This document shows positions 7,951-15,146 of a stretch of 64,000 bases of DNA, piece by piece. Under the pieces are notes generated by a model, which ran no database searches, was not told the DNA's origin, and saw only the letters and a list, made by a program, of their open reading frames with translations. Origin of the DNA: JASLDZ01 sp964244065 (lineage in GTDB: Bacteria; Pseudomonadota; Alphaproteobacteria; Caulobacterales; Caulobacteraceae); the NCBI GenBank assembly GCA_964244065.1, contig CAXTHH010000002.1:248001-312000 (forward strand), in the 5' to 3' direction. The translations under genes were made by a program, and so were the position numbers. Every line of letters begins with the position of its first letter. The stretch's first letter is position 1.

Positions 7951-9147
7951 TTACAGCCGCTCCAGGCCCAGGGCCTGCATCACGGCTCCCGTCGGCAGCG
8001 GCGGGGCGCCCGCGGGGCGGCGGATCAGGGCGTCGGCGGCGGCGAACACCGCCACGAGCGCCGAGTCCTGGTCGGGGAAGGGCGTGGCCAGGGTGCTCCC
8101 GTCCTCGCTGTAGCTCAGGCGCGCGCGCATCCAGTGCTCGCGCGGGCCGGTGGCGCCCAGGGGCTCGGCCAGGCGCACGGGGCGCAGCGGGAAGGCGGGG
8201 TCGGCCCCCTGCCAGGTGAGCAGCAGCGGCCGCAGGAACAGCTCGGCGCACACCAGCGCCGAGGCCGGATTGCCCGGCAGGCCCAGCACGCGCCGCCCAT
8301 CCGCCAGCCGGCCGAACCAGGTGGGTTTGCCCGGGCGCACGGCGACGCTGCCGACGCTCATCTCCAGCCCGAGCCGGGCGAGCGCCGGCTTGACCAGGTC
8401 GTGGTCGCCCACCGAGGCGCCGCCCACGGTGACGATCAGCTCGGCGTCCGCGCCCTCCACCGCGGCGGCGATGGCCGCCTCGTCGTCACGCGCGGGCTTG
8501 AGCCGGAGGGGGTCGCCGCCCCAGCCACGGGCGCGGGCGGCCAGGGCCGGGCCGTTGGACTCGAAGATCTGGTGGTCGCCCGCCGCGCCGCCCGCCTCCA
8601 CGATCTCCTCGCCGGTGGACAGGATCGCCAGCCGCGGTCGCGGGGCGACGGCCAGCTCGCCGCGACCGGCCGAGGCGGCGAGCGCCAGACGCCAGGGGTC
8701 GATGCGGGCGCCGCGGGGCAGCAGCACCTGCCCGGCGCGGAAGTCGCCGCCGCGCGGGCGGACGTGGCGAGCGGCGCCCTCGGGTGCGAGGCGCACGCGG
8801 TCGCCCTCGCGCTGCGCCTCCTCCTGCACGACCACGCGGTCGGCCCCGGCGGGCACGGCGGCCCCGGTGAACACGCGCACCGCCGCGCCCGGGGCGAGCG
8901 GCTGCGGGAACGGCCGCCCCGCCGCGCTCTCGCCCTGCACCGCGAGCGGCCCGGCGCCGATGTCGGCCTCGCGAACCGCCCAGCCGTCCATGGCGGAGGC
9001 GTCATAGGGGGGCTGGTCGCGGAGGGCGGCGACGTCCTCGGCGAGCACGCGGCCGATCGCCTGCTCCAGCGGCACGGTCTCGGCCGGGCCGGGCGCCAGG
9101 CCCGCGAGCATGCGCGCCCGCGCCTCTTCGACGGAGAGCAGCTTCAC
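7951..9147 (-). CDS. moeA: Molybdopterin molybdenumtransferase MoeA (GTG start)
   Basis: Inserts molybdate into adenylylated molybdopterin, the last step of Mo-cofactor synthesis. From the GTG at 9147 the product is 398 residues, a normal MoeA length. Motifs are PPYDASAMDGWAV, ARIDPWRLALAASAG, LSTGEEIVEAG, TVGGASVGDHDLVKPAL and GLPGNPASALVCAELFLRPLL. The GTG overlaps the moaC stop in a GTGA junction (9144-9147), which fixes the start. The frame stays open upstream, but those codons lie over moaC. It is last in the minus-strand moco block. Confidence 0.95.
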   Translation of the reverse strand: MKLLSVEEARARMLAGLAPGPAETVPLEQAIGRVLAEDVAALRDQPPYDASAMDGWAVREADIGAGPLAVQGESAAGRPFPQPLAPGAAVRVFTGAAVPAGADRVVVQEEAQREGDRVRLAPEGAARHVRPRGGDFRAGQVLLPRGARIDPWRLALAASAGRGELAVAPRPRLAILSTGEEIVEAGGAAGDHQIFESNGPALAARARGWGGDPLRLKPARDDEAAIAAAVEGADAELIVTVGGASVGDHDLVKPALARLGLEMSVGSVAVRPGKPTWFGRLADGRRVLGLPGNPASALVCAELFLRPLLLTWQGADPAFPLRPVRLAEPLGATGPREHWMRARLSYSEDGSTLATPFPDQDSALVAVFAAADALIRRPAGAPPLPTGAVMQALGLERL

Positions 9148-9620
9148 GTGGCGCGCCAGTCGCCGGAGGCCCCGCCCGACTTCTCCAGCACGCGCACGCC
9201 CTCCAGCACCATGCCCCGGTCGGCCGCCTTGAGCATGTCGTAGAGCGTCAGCAGGGCGATCGAGGCGGCGGTCAGCGCCTCCATCTCCACGCCGGTCGGG
9301 CCGGTGGTCTTCACCCGGGCGGTGACGCCGAGGCCGGAGCCGTCGTCCAGCGCCGCGGCGGTCACCTCCACCTTGGCGAGGGCCAGCGGGTGGCACAGGG
9401 GGATCAGATCGGCGGTGCGCTTGGCGGCCATGACGCCCGCCAGCTCGGCCACGGCGAACACGTCGCCCTTGCGGCCGCGCCCGCCGACCGCCAGCGCGAG
9501 GGTCTCGGGCGCCATGCGCAGCCGGCCCTCGGCCGTCGCCTCGCGCGCCGTGGCGGGCTTGGCGGAAACGTCCACCATCCGCGCCCGGCCCTCGGCGTCG
9601 AGGTGGGTGAGGGCGGTCAC
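9144..9620 (-). CDS. moaC: Cyclic pyranopterin monophosphate synthase MoaC (GTG start)
   Basis: Converts the 3',8-cyclo-GTP product of MoaA to cyclic pyranopterin monophosphate. The 158-residue protein has the motifs MVDVSAKPATAREA, LIPLCHPLALAKVEV and GPTGVEMEALTAASIALLTLYDMLKA, and ends in SGDWRA. The start is GTG. Its Shine-Dalgarno-like GGGAGG falls in the end of the adjacent repeat hairpin, about six bases upstream on the minus strand. It overlaps moeA by four bases. A repeat and a VOC gene separate it from the rest of the moa genes. Confidence 0.94.
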   Translation of the reverse strand: MTALTHLDAEGRARMVDVSAKPATAREATAEGRLRMAPETLALAVGGRGRKGDVFAVAELAGVMAAKRTADLIPLCHPLALAKVEVTAAALDDGSGLGVTARVKTTGPTGVEMEALTAASIALLTLYDMLKAADRGMVLEGVRVLEKSGGASGDWRAT

Positions 9621-9621
9621 C

Positions 9622-9758
9622 AGACCTCCCCCGCTCGCGGGGGAGGGGGACCGGCGAAGCTGGTGGAGGGGGTGACGCCGACTTCAGACGGGTCGGCGTC
9701 ACCCCCTCCGTCACGCGGCTGCGCCGCGCGCCACCTCCCCCGCAAGCGCGGGAGGTCG
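9622..9758. repeat. Inverted-repeat element upstream of moaC
   Basis: Outer hairpins of the CCTCCCCCGC/GCGGGGGAGG type (9625-9648 and 9733-9755) flank a perfect 18-bp inverted repeat, 9665-9682 against 9692-9709, with a nine-base loop. The architecture resembles the elements at 7804-7945 and 20342-20499, though the sequences differ. It interrupts the minus-strand molybdenum cofactor block and abuts the moaC start codon. Confidence 0.72.
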
Positions 9759-9774
9759 AGAACGCCGCCGCGGC

Positions 9775-10155
9775 TCAAGCCGCGCCCGCCACGGGCTCGG
9801 CGGCGGTCTCCCACAGCTCCAGCTTGATGCCGGTGGGATCCATGATCCAGGCGAAGCGGCCGTAGGACTCGTCCTGCACGCCGAGCACCTCCACGCCCTC
9901 GGCGCGCACCCGGGCGAGCACGCCGTCCAGGTCGTCGACCGCCAGGTTGATCATCACCGGGGCGGTGGAGGGTTCGAAGTAGGCGGTGTCCGCCGCGAAG
10001 GGGCTCCACAGCGTCATGCCGTTCGGCGGCAGCGGCGGGAACATGGCCCCGTGCTCGCCCGCCTCTATGCCCAGAACGCGGGCGTACCAGGCCCGCGTCG
10101 CCTCCAGGTCCTGCGCCTTGAAGAAGACGCCGCCCACGCCCAGCACCCTGGCCAT
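9775..10155 (-). CDS. VOC/glyoxalase-fold metalloenzyme-like protein
   Basis: A 126-residue single-chain vicinal-oxygen-chelate protein with the paired beta-alpha-beta-beta-beta layout: GVFFKAQDLEATRAWYARVLGI opens the first half, and VMINLAVDDLDGVLARVRAEGVEVLG with MDPTGIKLELWE, which ends in the usual metal-binding Glu, forms the second. The substrate cannot be read from sequence. The ATG at 10155 lies two bases after the moaB stop, so it is probably co-transcribed with the Mo-cofactor genes. No moco role for this family is established, and the placement may be incidental. Confidence 0.85.
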   Translation of the reverse strand: MARVLGVGGVFFKAQDLEATRAWYARVLGIEAGEHGAMFPPLPPNGMTLWSPFAADTAYFEPSTAPVMINLAVDDLDGVLARVRAEGVEVLGVQDESYGRFAWIMDPTGIKLELWETAAEPVAGAA

Positions 10156-10157
10156 CC

Positions 10158-10760
10158 TCAGCTCTCCAGCAGGCGCGGCATGATCTCGACCAGGTTGCAG
10201 GGCGCGTGGCGGCTGTCGAGCTGGGGCCCGATCACGTCCCACCCGTCGCGGCAGGCCCCGTTGCTGCCCGGCAGGCAGAAGACGAACACGCCGGCCACCA
10301 CGCCCGCCGTCGCCCGGCTCTGGATCGTGGACAGGCCCACCTTGCCGTAGCTGACCATGTGGAAGACCACGGAGAAGCCGTCGATCCGCTTGTCGAACAT
10401 GGGCTCCAGCGCCTGGGGCGTCACGTCCCGCCCGGTCAGGCCCGTGCCGCCGGTGGTGAGGATCACGTCGGTCTCGCCGTTCTCCACCCACTGCGCGACC
10501 TGCTCCTCGATGGCCCCGACGTCGTCGCGCACCAGCGCCCGGCCGCTGAGGCTGTGGCCGGCGCCGGTGAGGCGCTCGACCAGGATGTCGCCGCTGGTGT
10601 CGGTGGAGAGGTCGCGGCTGTCGCTGACCGTCAGCACCGCGATGCGCACCGGCTTGAACGCGCGGGCCTCGTCGATGCGGCCGCCCGGGGTGAGCACGCC
10701 GGGCCTGGGGTCGGAGGGCCGGGGCTCGGCGGGGTGCGGGTTGTGGACGGGCTCGGGCAT
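10158..10760 (-). CDS. moaB: Molybdenum cofactor biosynthesis protein MoaB (MogA-like adenylyltransferase fold)
   Basis: A MoaB/MogA-type protein expected to bind molybdopterin and adenylylate it before MoeA acts. The 200-residue product starts at ATG 10760. An upstream ATG at 10814 would run deep into moaE. A Pro-rich extension of about 25 residues precedes the fold, which shows AVLTVSDSRDLSTDTSGD, VILTTGGTGLTGRDVTPQAL and VFCLPGSNGACRDGWD. It starts eight bases after the moaE stop, within the minus-strand cluster. Confidence 0.93.
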   Translation of the reverse strand: MPEPVHNPHPAEPRPSDPRPGVLTPGGRIDEARAFKPVRIAVLTVSDSRDLSTDTSGDILVERLTGAGHSLSGRALVRDDVGAIEEQVAQWVENGETDVILTTGGTGLTGRDVTPQALEPMFDKRIDGFSVVFHMVSYGKVGLSTIQSRATAGVVAGVFVFCLPGSNGACRDGWDVIGPQLDSRHAPCNLVEIMPRLLES

Positions 10761-10767
10761 CGTCGCT

Positions 10768-11235
10768 CTAGACCTCGGCAGGGGGCGGCGCATCCCAGCG
10801 CGCGGCGTCGTCATAGTCCTGCGGGCGGGGCTCGATCCAGCGGGCGCCGGCGGCGGTGTGCTCGCGCTTCCAGAAGGGCGCGCGCGACTTGAGGACGTCC
10901 ATCATGCGGTCGCACCCTTCGAAGGCGGCGCGGCGATGGGGCGCCGCGGCGGCGACCCATACGATCGCCTCGCCGGGGCGGACCCGCCCGACCCGGTGCA
11001 CGCACTGAAGCGCATGCAGGCCGTGCAGCCCCTGCACGCGCGCCCGCTCCGCCTCGACGGCCGCCTCGGTGAAGCCGGGATAGGCCTCGAGCTCCAGGGC
11101 GAGCACGCCGTCGTCGGCGCGGCACAGGCCGACGAAGGCGGCGACGCCGCCGACGGAGGGCGGCAGGTCGGCGGTGAAGGCGGCGAGCTCGGCGGCGGGG
11201 TCGAAGGGTTCGGCGACGAGCCGGACGTCGCTCAC
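10768..11235 (-). CDS. moaE: Molybdopterin synthase catalytic subunit MoaE
   Basis: Large subunit of molybdopterin synthase, which transfers two sulfurs from MoaD thiocarboxylate to cyclic pyranopterin monophosphate. The 155-residue protein shows GGVAAFVGLCR, LELEAYPGFTEAAVEAE, HRVGRVRPGEAIVWVAAAAPHRRAAF and the catalytic-region MMDVLKSRAPFWKRE (Lys residues conserved in MoaE). Its start overlaps the moaD stop by four bases (11232-11235), consistent with equimolar MoaD and MoaE. Confidence 0.95.
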   Translation of the reverse strand: MSDVRLVAEPFDPAAELAAFTADLPPSVGGVAAFVGLCRADDGVLALELEAYPGFTEAAVEAERARVQGLHGLHALQCVHRVGRVRPGEAIVWVAAAAPHRRAAFEGCDRMMDVLKSRAPFWKREHTAAGARWIEPRPQDYDDAARWDAPPPAEV

Positions 11236-11471
11236 CCGCCGCTCATCGGGGGGAGGAAGGCGACCTCGGCGGACGAGGTCAGCACGGCGTCGCCGCGCAC
11301 CAGCGCCTGGTCGACGGCCGCCCGCACGCCCCGGCCGGCGAGCGCCTCGCCTAGGGCGGCGTCCTCGGTCGAGAGCGCCCGCCGCAGCTCGGCGAGCGAG
11401 GCGGCCGCCACCTCGCGCTCGCGCCAGCCAGCCACGTCCTGCAGGGGGCCGAACAGGAGCACGCGGGCCAT
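11232..11471 (-). CDS. moaD: Molybdopterin synthase sulfur carrier subunit MoaD
   Basis: A ubiquitin-like sulfur carrier of 79 residues. Its C-terminal Gly-Gly (LPPMSGG) is the site of adenylylation and thiocarboxylation. The VLLFGPLQDVAGWRE start and the SSAEVAFLPP run before the tail are typical. It lies between moaA (three-base gap) and moaE (four-base overlap), forming a moaA-moaD-moaE order on the minus strand. Confidence 0.93.
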   Translation of the reverse strand: MARVLLFGPLQDVAGWREREVAAASLAELRRALSTEDAALGEALAGRGVRAAVDQALVRGDAVLTSSAEVAFLPPMSGG

Positions 11472-11474
11472 CGC

Positions 11475-12539
11475 TCAGCCGCCCGTGACGCTCATGTGCC
11501 GGGCGACGGCGGGGCCGGCGCCCGGGCCGAGGCGGAAGTCGTGGCTGGCCGGCTTGACGCGCACCGCCCGGCGGATCAGGCCCGCCAGCTCGGCGTCGGA
11601 CGCCCCGTCGCGCAGGGGCGTGCGCAGGTCGGTGGCGTCGTCGCGGCCAAGGCAGGTGTGCAGCGTGCCCGTGGCGGTGACCCGCACGCGGTTGCAGGTG
11701 TCGCAGAAGGTGTGGGTCATCGGCGTGATCAGGCCCAGCCGCCCGCCCGTCTCCTCCACGCGCAGGTAGCGGGCGGGGCCGCCCAGATCGCTGGTGGAGT
11801 CGGGGAGCGGCGTCAGCGTCCAGGTCGCCGCCAGCTCGTCGCGCACGGCCTGCAGGCTCAGGTGCTGGTCGAAGCGGTCGGCCTCGACCTCGCCCAAGGG
11901 CATGGCCTCGATGAAGGTGATGTCGAGGCCCCGTCCGTGCGCCCAGGCCACCATGCCCGCGAGCTCCGCGCGGTTGTCCTGCGCCAGCGCCACGGCGTTG
12001 ATCTTCACGTGCAGGCCGGCCGCCTGCGCCGCGTCGACGCCGCGCAGCACCGTGGCGAGGTCGCCGCCCCGGGTCAGGCGGCGGTAGGTGGCGGGCTCCA
12101 GGCTGTCGAGGCTGACGTTGATCCGGCGCACGCCGGCCGCGGCGAGCCCGGGGGCGGCGGCTTCCAGCCGGGTGCCATTGGTGGTGAGGGTGAGCTCGTC
12201 CAGCCCGTCACCCACGCGGGCGCCCAGGCGCGAGACCAGCTCCAGCACGCCCTTGCGCACCAGGGGCTCGCCGCCTGTGAGCCGCAGCTTGCGCGCGCCC
12301 AGGCCGATGAACACCGACGCGACGCGCTCCAGCTCCTCCAGGGTCAGCACGTCGGCGCGGGGCAGGAACACCATGCGCTCGGGCATGCAGTAGGTGCAGC
12401 GCAGGTCGCAGCGGTCGGTGACGGACAGCCGCAGGTAGCGCACCGCACGCCCGAGCCCGTCGTGCAGCGGCGCGGGCGCAGGCGGCGCGGCCACGGCCGG
12501 CGCGATGGCCGGGAACGACGGGGCGTCGTAAGGCGTCAT
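11475..12539 (-). CDS. moaA: GTP 3',8-cyclase MoaA (radical SAM)
   Basis: A radical-SAM enzyme that starts molybdenum cofactor synthesis by cyclising GTP. The 354-residue protein has the N-terminal 4Fe-4S motif with Cys44, Cys48 and Cys51 (TDRCDLRCTYC), TGGEPLVR, the C-terminal cluster CDTCNRVRVTATGTLHTC, and the functional C-terminal Gly-Gly (VTGG). The N-terminus carries about 20 extra Ala/Pro residues. It is the first gene of the minus-strand block and is divergent from the MobA-like gene 39 nt away, so both promoters must share that short space. Confidence 0.95.
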   Translation of the reverse strand: MTPYDAPSFPAIAPAVAAPPAPAPLHDGLGRAVRYLRLSVTDRCDLRCTYCMPERMVFLPRADVLTLEELERVASVFIGLGARKLRLTGGEPLVRKGVLELVSRLGARVGDGLDELTLTTNGTRLEAAAPGLAAAGVRRINVSLDSLEPATYRRLTRGGDLATVLRGVDAAQAAGLHVKINAVALAQDNRAELAGMVAWAHGRGLDITFIEAMPLGEVEADRFDQHLSLQAVRDELAATWTLTPLPDSTSDLGGPARYLRVEETGGRLGLITPMTHTFCDTCNRVRVTATGTLHTCLGRDDATDLRTPLRDGASDAELAGLIRRAVRVKPASHDFRLGPGAGPAVARHMSVTGG

Positions 12540-12578
12540 ACCCCTAGAGCCCTAGCACAGGGCGGCCGGTTCCGCGCC

Positions 12579-13181
12579 ATGTCCGACAGTCCTCCCACCT
12601 CCGCCTGCGAGCTGCACGCGGTGGTGCTCGCCGCGGGCGCGGGCTCGCGGTTCGGGGGGGCCAAGCTGCGCGCCGACTACCGTGGCAAGCCTCTGATCCG
12701 CTGGGCGGTGGAGGCGGCCTGCGCCTCGCCCGCCGCGCGCATCACCCTGGTGACCGGGGCCGACCCCGAGGTGGCCGCCGCCGCCCGCTGCGACGGCCAG
12801 CGGCCGCTGCTGGTGACGCAGGCGATGGACTGGGCGGAGGGATTGGCGGCCTCGCTGCGCGCGGGCTTCAGCTCGGCCCCGGCCAACGCGGCGGGGGTGT
12901 TCGTCTTCCTGGGCGACATGCCGCGCACGCCGCCGGGCATCGGCGACGCGCTCCTGGAGGCGCTGAAGGACGGCAAGGCCGCGGTCGCCCCCGTGTTCGC
13001 GGGCAAGCGCGGCCACCCGGTGCTGGTCGGCCCGGCGCTGATGCCGGCGGTGGCCACCTTGACCGGCGACGTGGGGCTGAACGGCCTGCTGGAGGCGCTG
13101 GGCGGCCAGCTGGCCCTGGTGGAGACGGACGACGACGGCGTGCTGTTCGACGTGGACACCCCGGAGCACCTGCAGGCCTGA
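12579..13181 (+). CDS. MobA/MocA-like molybdenum cofactor nucleotidyltransferase
   Basis: A 200-residue NTP-transferase domain protein expected to attach a nucleotide (CTP or GTP) to Mo-molybdopterin, or to serve in maturation of molybdoenzymes. It shows AVVLAAGAGSRFGGAKLRADYRGKPLIRWAVEAA (nucleotide-binding signature with Lys), FLGDMPRTPPG (metal-binding Asp) and GKRGHPVLVGP, and ends in VDTPEHL. The GHPVLVG motif resembles MocA and the CoxC/YgfJ groups more than MobA. It is divergent from moaA and overlaps the next gene by one base (TGATG). Confidence 0.88.
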   Translation: MSDSPPTSACELHAVVLAAGAGSRFGGAKLRADYRGKPLIRWAVEAACASPAARITLVTGADPEVAAAARCDGQRPLLVTQAMDWAEGLAASLRAGFSSAPANAAGVFVFLGDMPRTPPGIGDALLEALKDGKAAVAPVFAGKRGHPVLVGPALMPAVATLTGDVGLNGLLEALGGQLALVETDDDGVLFDVDTPEHLQA

Positions 13182-14053
13182 TGGACGCCTTCCCCGCCTT
13201 CGTGCCGCTGGCCGGCGCCCGCGTGGTGATCGCCGGGGAGGGCGAGGCCGCCGACGCCAAGGCGCGCCTGTTCGACGGCTCCCCCGCCGAGCTGGTGCGC
13301 GTGACGGGCGCCGACGCGCTCTCCCCCGACGCCTACGCCGGCGCGCGCCTGGCCTTCATCGCCGGCGACGCGGCGTGGAGCGCCCGGGCGGCGGAGGCGG
13401 CGCGGGCGGCGGGCGCCTGGGTGAACGCCGTGGACCGGCCGGAGCTGTGCGACTTCAACACGCCGGGCATCGTCGACCGCGGCGCGGTGGTCGGCGCCGT
13501 GGGCACGGCGGGCGCCGCGCCGGTGCTGGCCGTGCGCCTGCGCCAGGAGATCGAGGCGCGCTGGCCGCAGGGGCTGGGCGGCCTCGCGCGCCTGCTGGAG
13601 GCGCTGCGCCCGGAGATCCGCGACGCCACCGACGACTGGGCCGAGCGCCGCCGGCTGCTCGCCGCCCTGCTCGCCGGGCCGTGGGCCGAGGCGGCGCTGG
13701 CGGGCGAGGCCGAGGCGGCCGAGCGGCTCGCCCGCGACGCGATGGAGGCGGGAGAGCTGGGCGGGGGCGCGGCCGGGTCGGTCTGGGTCATGCCCGCCTC
13801 CTCCGAGCCCGACATGCTGTCGGTGCGGGACGCGCGCACGCTCGGTCGGGCGGACCGGCTGGTGATCGCGGGCCACGTGGACCCGGGCCTGCTCGACCTG
13901 GCCCGCCGCGACGCCCCGCGCGAGCCCTGGACGGGCGACGCCGGGCCGCTGCTCGAGTGGCGGGCGGCGGGGGAGACGGTGGTGGTCGTCGGCGAGGTGG
14001 AGCCCGTGCGCGAGGCGCTGCGCGCGCTGGGCGTCGAGCCCGCCGGCGGCTGA
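13181..14053 (+). CDS. CysG-like precorrin-2 dehydrogenase/ferrochelatase with vestigial methyltransferase domain
   Basis: The 290-residue protein begins with a siroheme-synthase Rossmann domain (ARVVIAGEGEAADAKARLF, then NAVDRPELCDFNTPGIVDRG and VGTAGAAPVLAVRLRQEIEARWP), which in CysG oxidises precorrin-2 and inserts iron. From about residue 205 the sequence GSVWVMPASSEPDMLSVRDA aligns with the opening of the uroporphyrinogen-III methyltransferase domain, but the SAM-binding GAGPGDP loop reads MPASSEPD. The domain stops after about 85 residues instead of about 250. I infer that methyltransferase activity is lost and must be supplied elsewhere. Confidence 0.82.
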   Translation: MDAFPAFVPLAGARVVIAGEGEAADAKARLFDGSPAELVRVTGADALSPDAYAGARLAFIAGDAAWSARAAEAARAAGAWVNAVDRPELCDFNTPGIVDRGAVVGAVGTAGAAPVLAVRLRQEIEARWPQGLGGLARLLEALRPEIRDATDDWAERRRLLAALLAGPWAEAALAGEAEAAERLARDAMEAGELGGGAAGSVWVMPASSEPDMLSVRDARTLGRADRLVIAGHVDPGLLDLARRDAPREPWTGDAGPLLEWRAAGETVVVVGEVEPVREALRALGVEPAGG

Positions 14054-14150
14054 CTCCGCTCATCCCCGCGGAGGCGGGGATCCCGGGCCGCCCGAACTCC
14101 GCTTGCGCCACATCGGACGGAGATCCCCGCCTTCGCGGGGATGAGCGGAG
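14054..14150. repeat. Inverted-repeat element (TCATCCCCGC family)
   Basis: Two 29-bp arms in inverted orientation, 14054-14082 and 14122-14150, differ at one position. Each is itself a hairpin (ATCCCCGC/GCGGGGAT), and the interior is about 40 bp. It fills the convergent gap between the CysG-like gene and the 2OG oxygenase. A second copy of this family is at 26547-26672 and a worn one near 41811-41890. Confidence 0.75.
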
Positions 14151-14164
14151 GGGCCGGCGTGAGG

Positions 14165-15094
14165 TCAGGCCAGCTTGATCTCGCGCAGGCGCTCCTTGAG
14201 GTAGCCGTCGGCGGTGATCGGGTCGGGGTAGCGGTCGGGGTTGTCCGGCGTGATCGTGCTCGGCAGGGTCCGGATCAGGTAGTCGGACGCGAAGTGCAGG
14301 AAGAAGGGCGTGGAGTAGCGGGCGTGGCCCCGCCGCTCGGGCGCGGGGTTCACCACGCGGTGGCTGGTGGAGGGCAGCACGTGGTTGGTCAGCCGCTGCA
14401 GCATGTCGCCGATGTTGATCACGATGGAGCCCGGCGGCGGGTTCACGGGCAGCCAGCTGCCGTCCTTATCCTTCAGCTCCAGCCCCGCCTCCTCCGCGCC
14501 GAGCAGGAGGGTGATGACGTTGATGTCCTCGTGCGCGCCGGCCCGCACGTGCGGGCCGGTCTCGCTCACCGGCGGGTAGTACAGCAGGCGCAGCACGCTG
14601 TTGCCCTGCTCGACGGTGTCTTCGAAGAAGCCGTCGCCGAGCTGCAGGTGGTGCGCGATGGCCCGCAGGATGCGGTTCCCCAGGCTGTCGAGGGCGTCGT
14701 AGAAGGCCAGCAGGTGCTCGCGGAAACGCTCGGGCCGGTCGGGCCAGACGTTGTCGGGCATGTGGTCGCGGAAGCGGTGGCCGGCGGGCAGCTCGCGGCC
14801 CACGTGCCAGAACTCCTTCAGGTCGAAGTGCTCGGCGCCCTTGGCGGTCTCGACGCCGAAGGGGGTGTAGCCGCGCTGGCCGCTGGCGCCCTCGATCCTG
14901 GTCTTCATCTTCTCCTCGACGGGGAGGGCGAAGAAGGCCTTGGTGTCGTCTATGGCCTGGTCGATGACGGGCTGCGGCAGGTCGTGGTCGGCGATCACCG
15001 CGAAGCCGTAGCGCTCGAACGAGGCGCCCAGCGCGGCCGAGAAGCGGTCGAAGTCCTGGTCGTAGAGCGTGAAGGAGACGGGCTGGATGGTCAC
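14165..15094 (-). CDS. 2-oxoglutarate/Fe(II)-dependent dioxygenase, isopenicillin N synthase family
   Basis: A 309-residue non-haem iron oxygenase. The DIOX_N-type N-terminus (AVIADHDLPQPVIDQAIDDTKAFFALP) precedes the double-stranded beta-helix with the facial triad: His and Asp in GAHEDINVITLL and the distal His in STSHRVVNP. The cosubstrate-binding Arg-Tyr-Ser follows in HARYSTPFF. The family includes plant-type oxygenases, ethylene-forming enzyme and bacterial IPNS-like proteins, and the substrate here cannot be named. It is followed downstream by repeat DNA and is upstream-adjacent to, but co-directional with, the efflux operon. Confidence 0.9.
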   Translation of the reverse strand: MTIQPVSFTLYDQDFDRFSAALGASFERYGFAVIADHDLPQPVIDQAIDDTKAFFALPVEEKMKTRIEGASGQRGYTPFGVETAKGAEHFDLKEFWHVGRELPAGHRFRDHMPDNVWPDRPERFREHLLAFYDALDSLGNRILRAIAHHLQLGDGFFEDTVEQGNSVLRLLYYPPVSETGPHVRAGAHEDINVITLLLGAEEAGLELKDKDGSWLPVNPPPGSIVINIGDMLQRLTNHVLPSTSHRVVNPAPERRGHARYSTPFFLHFASDYLIRTLPSTITPDNPDRYPDPITADGYLKERLREIKLA

Positions 15095-15146
15095 GGGCGG
15101 CCTCGGGTGAGCGGCCGCCCGTTGTAGGGCCCCGCCGAGCGCGGGC

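Noticed and set aside
9148..9714. Upstream extension of the moeA frame (189 codons)
   Set aside because: It overlaps moaC entirely in another frame and is low complexity. The GTGA junction at 9144-9147 gives a normal MoeA length.
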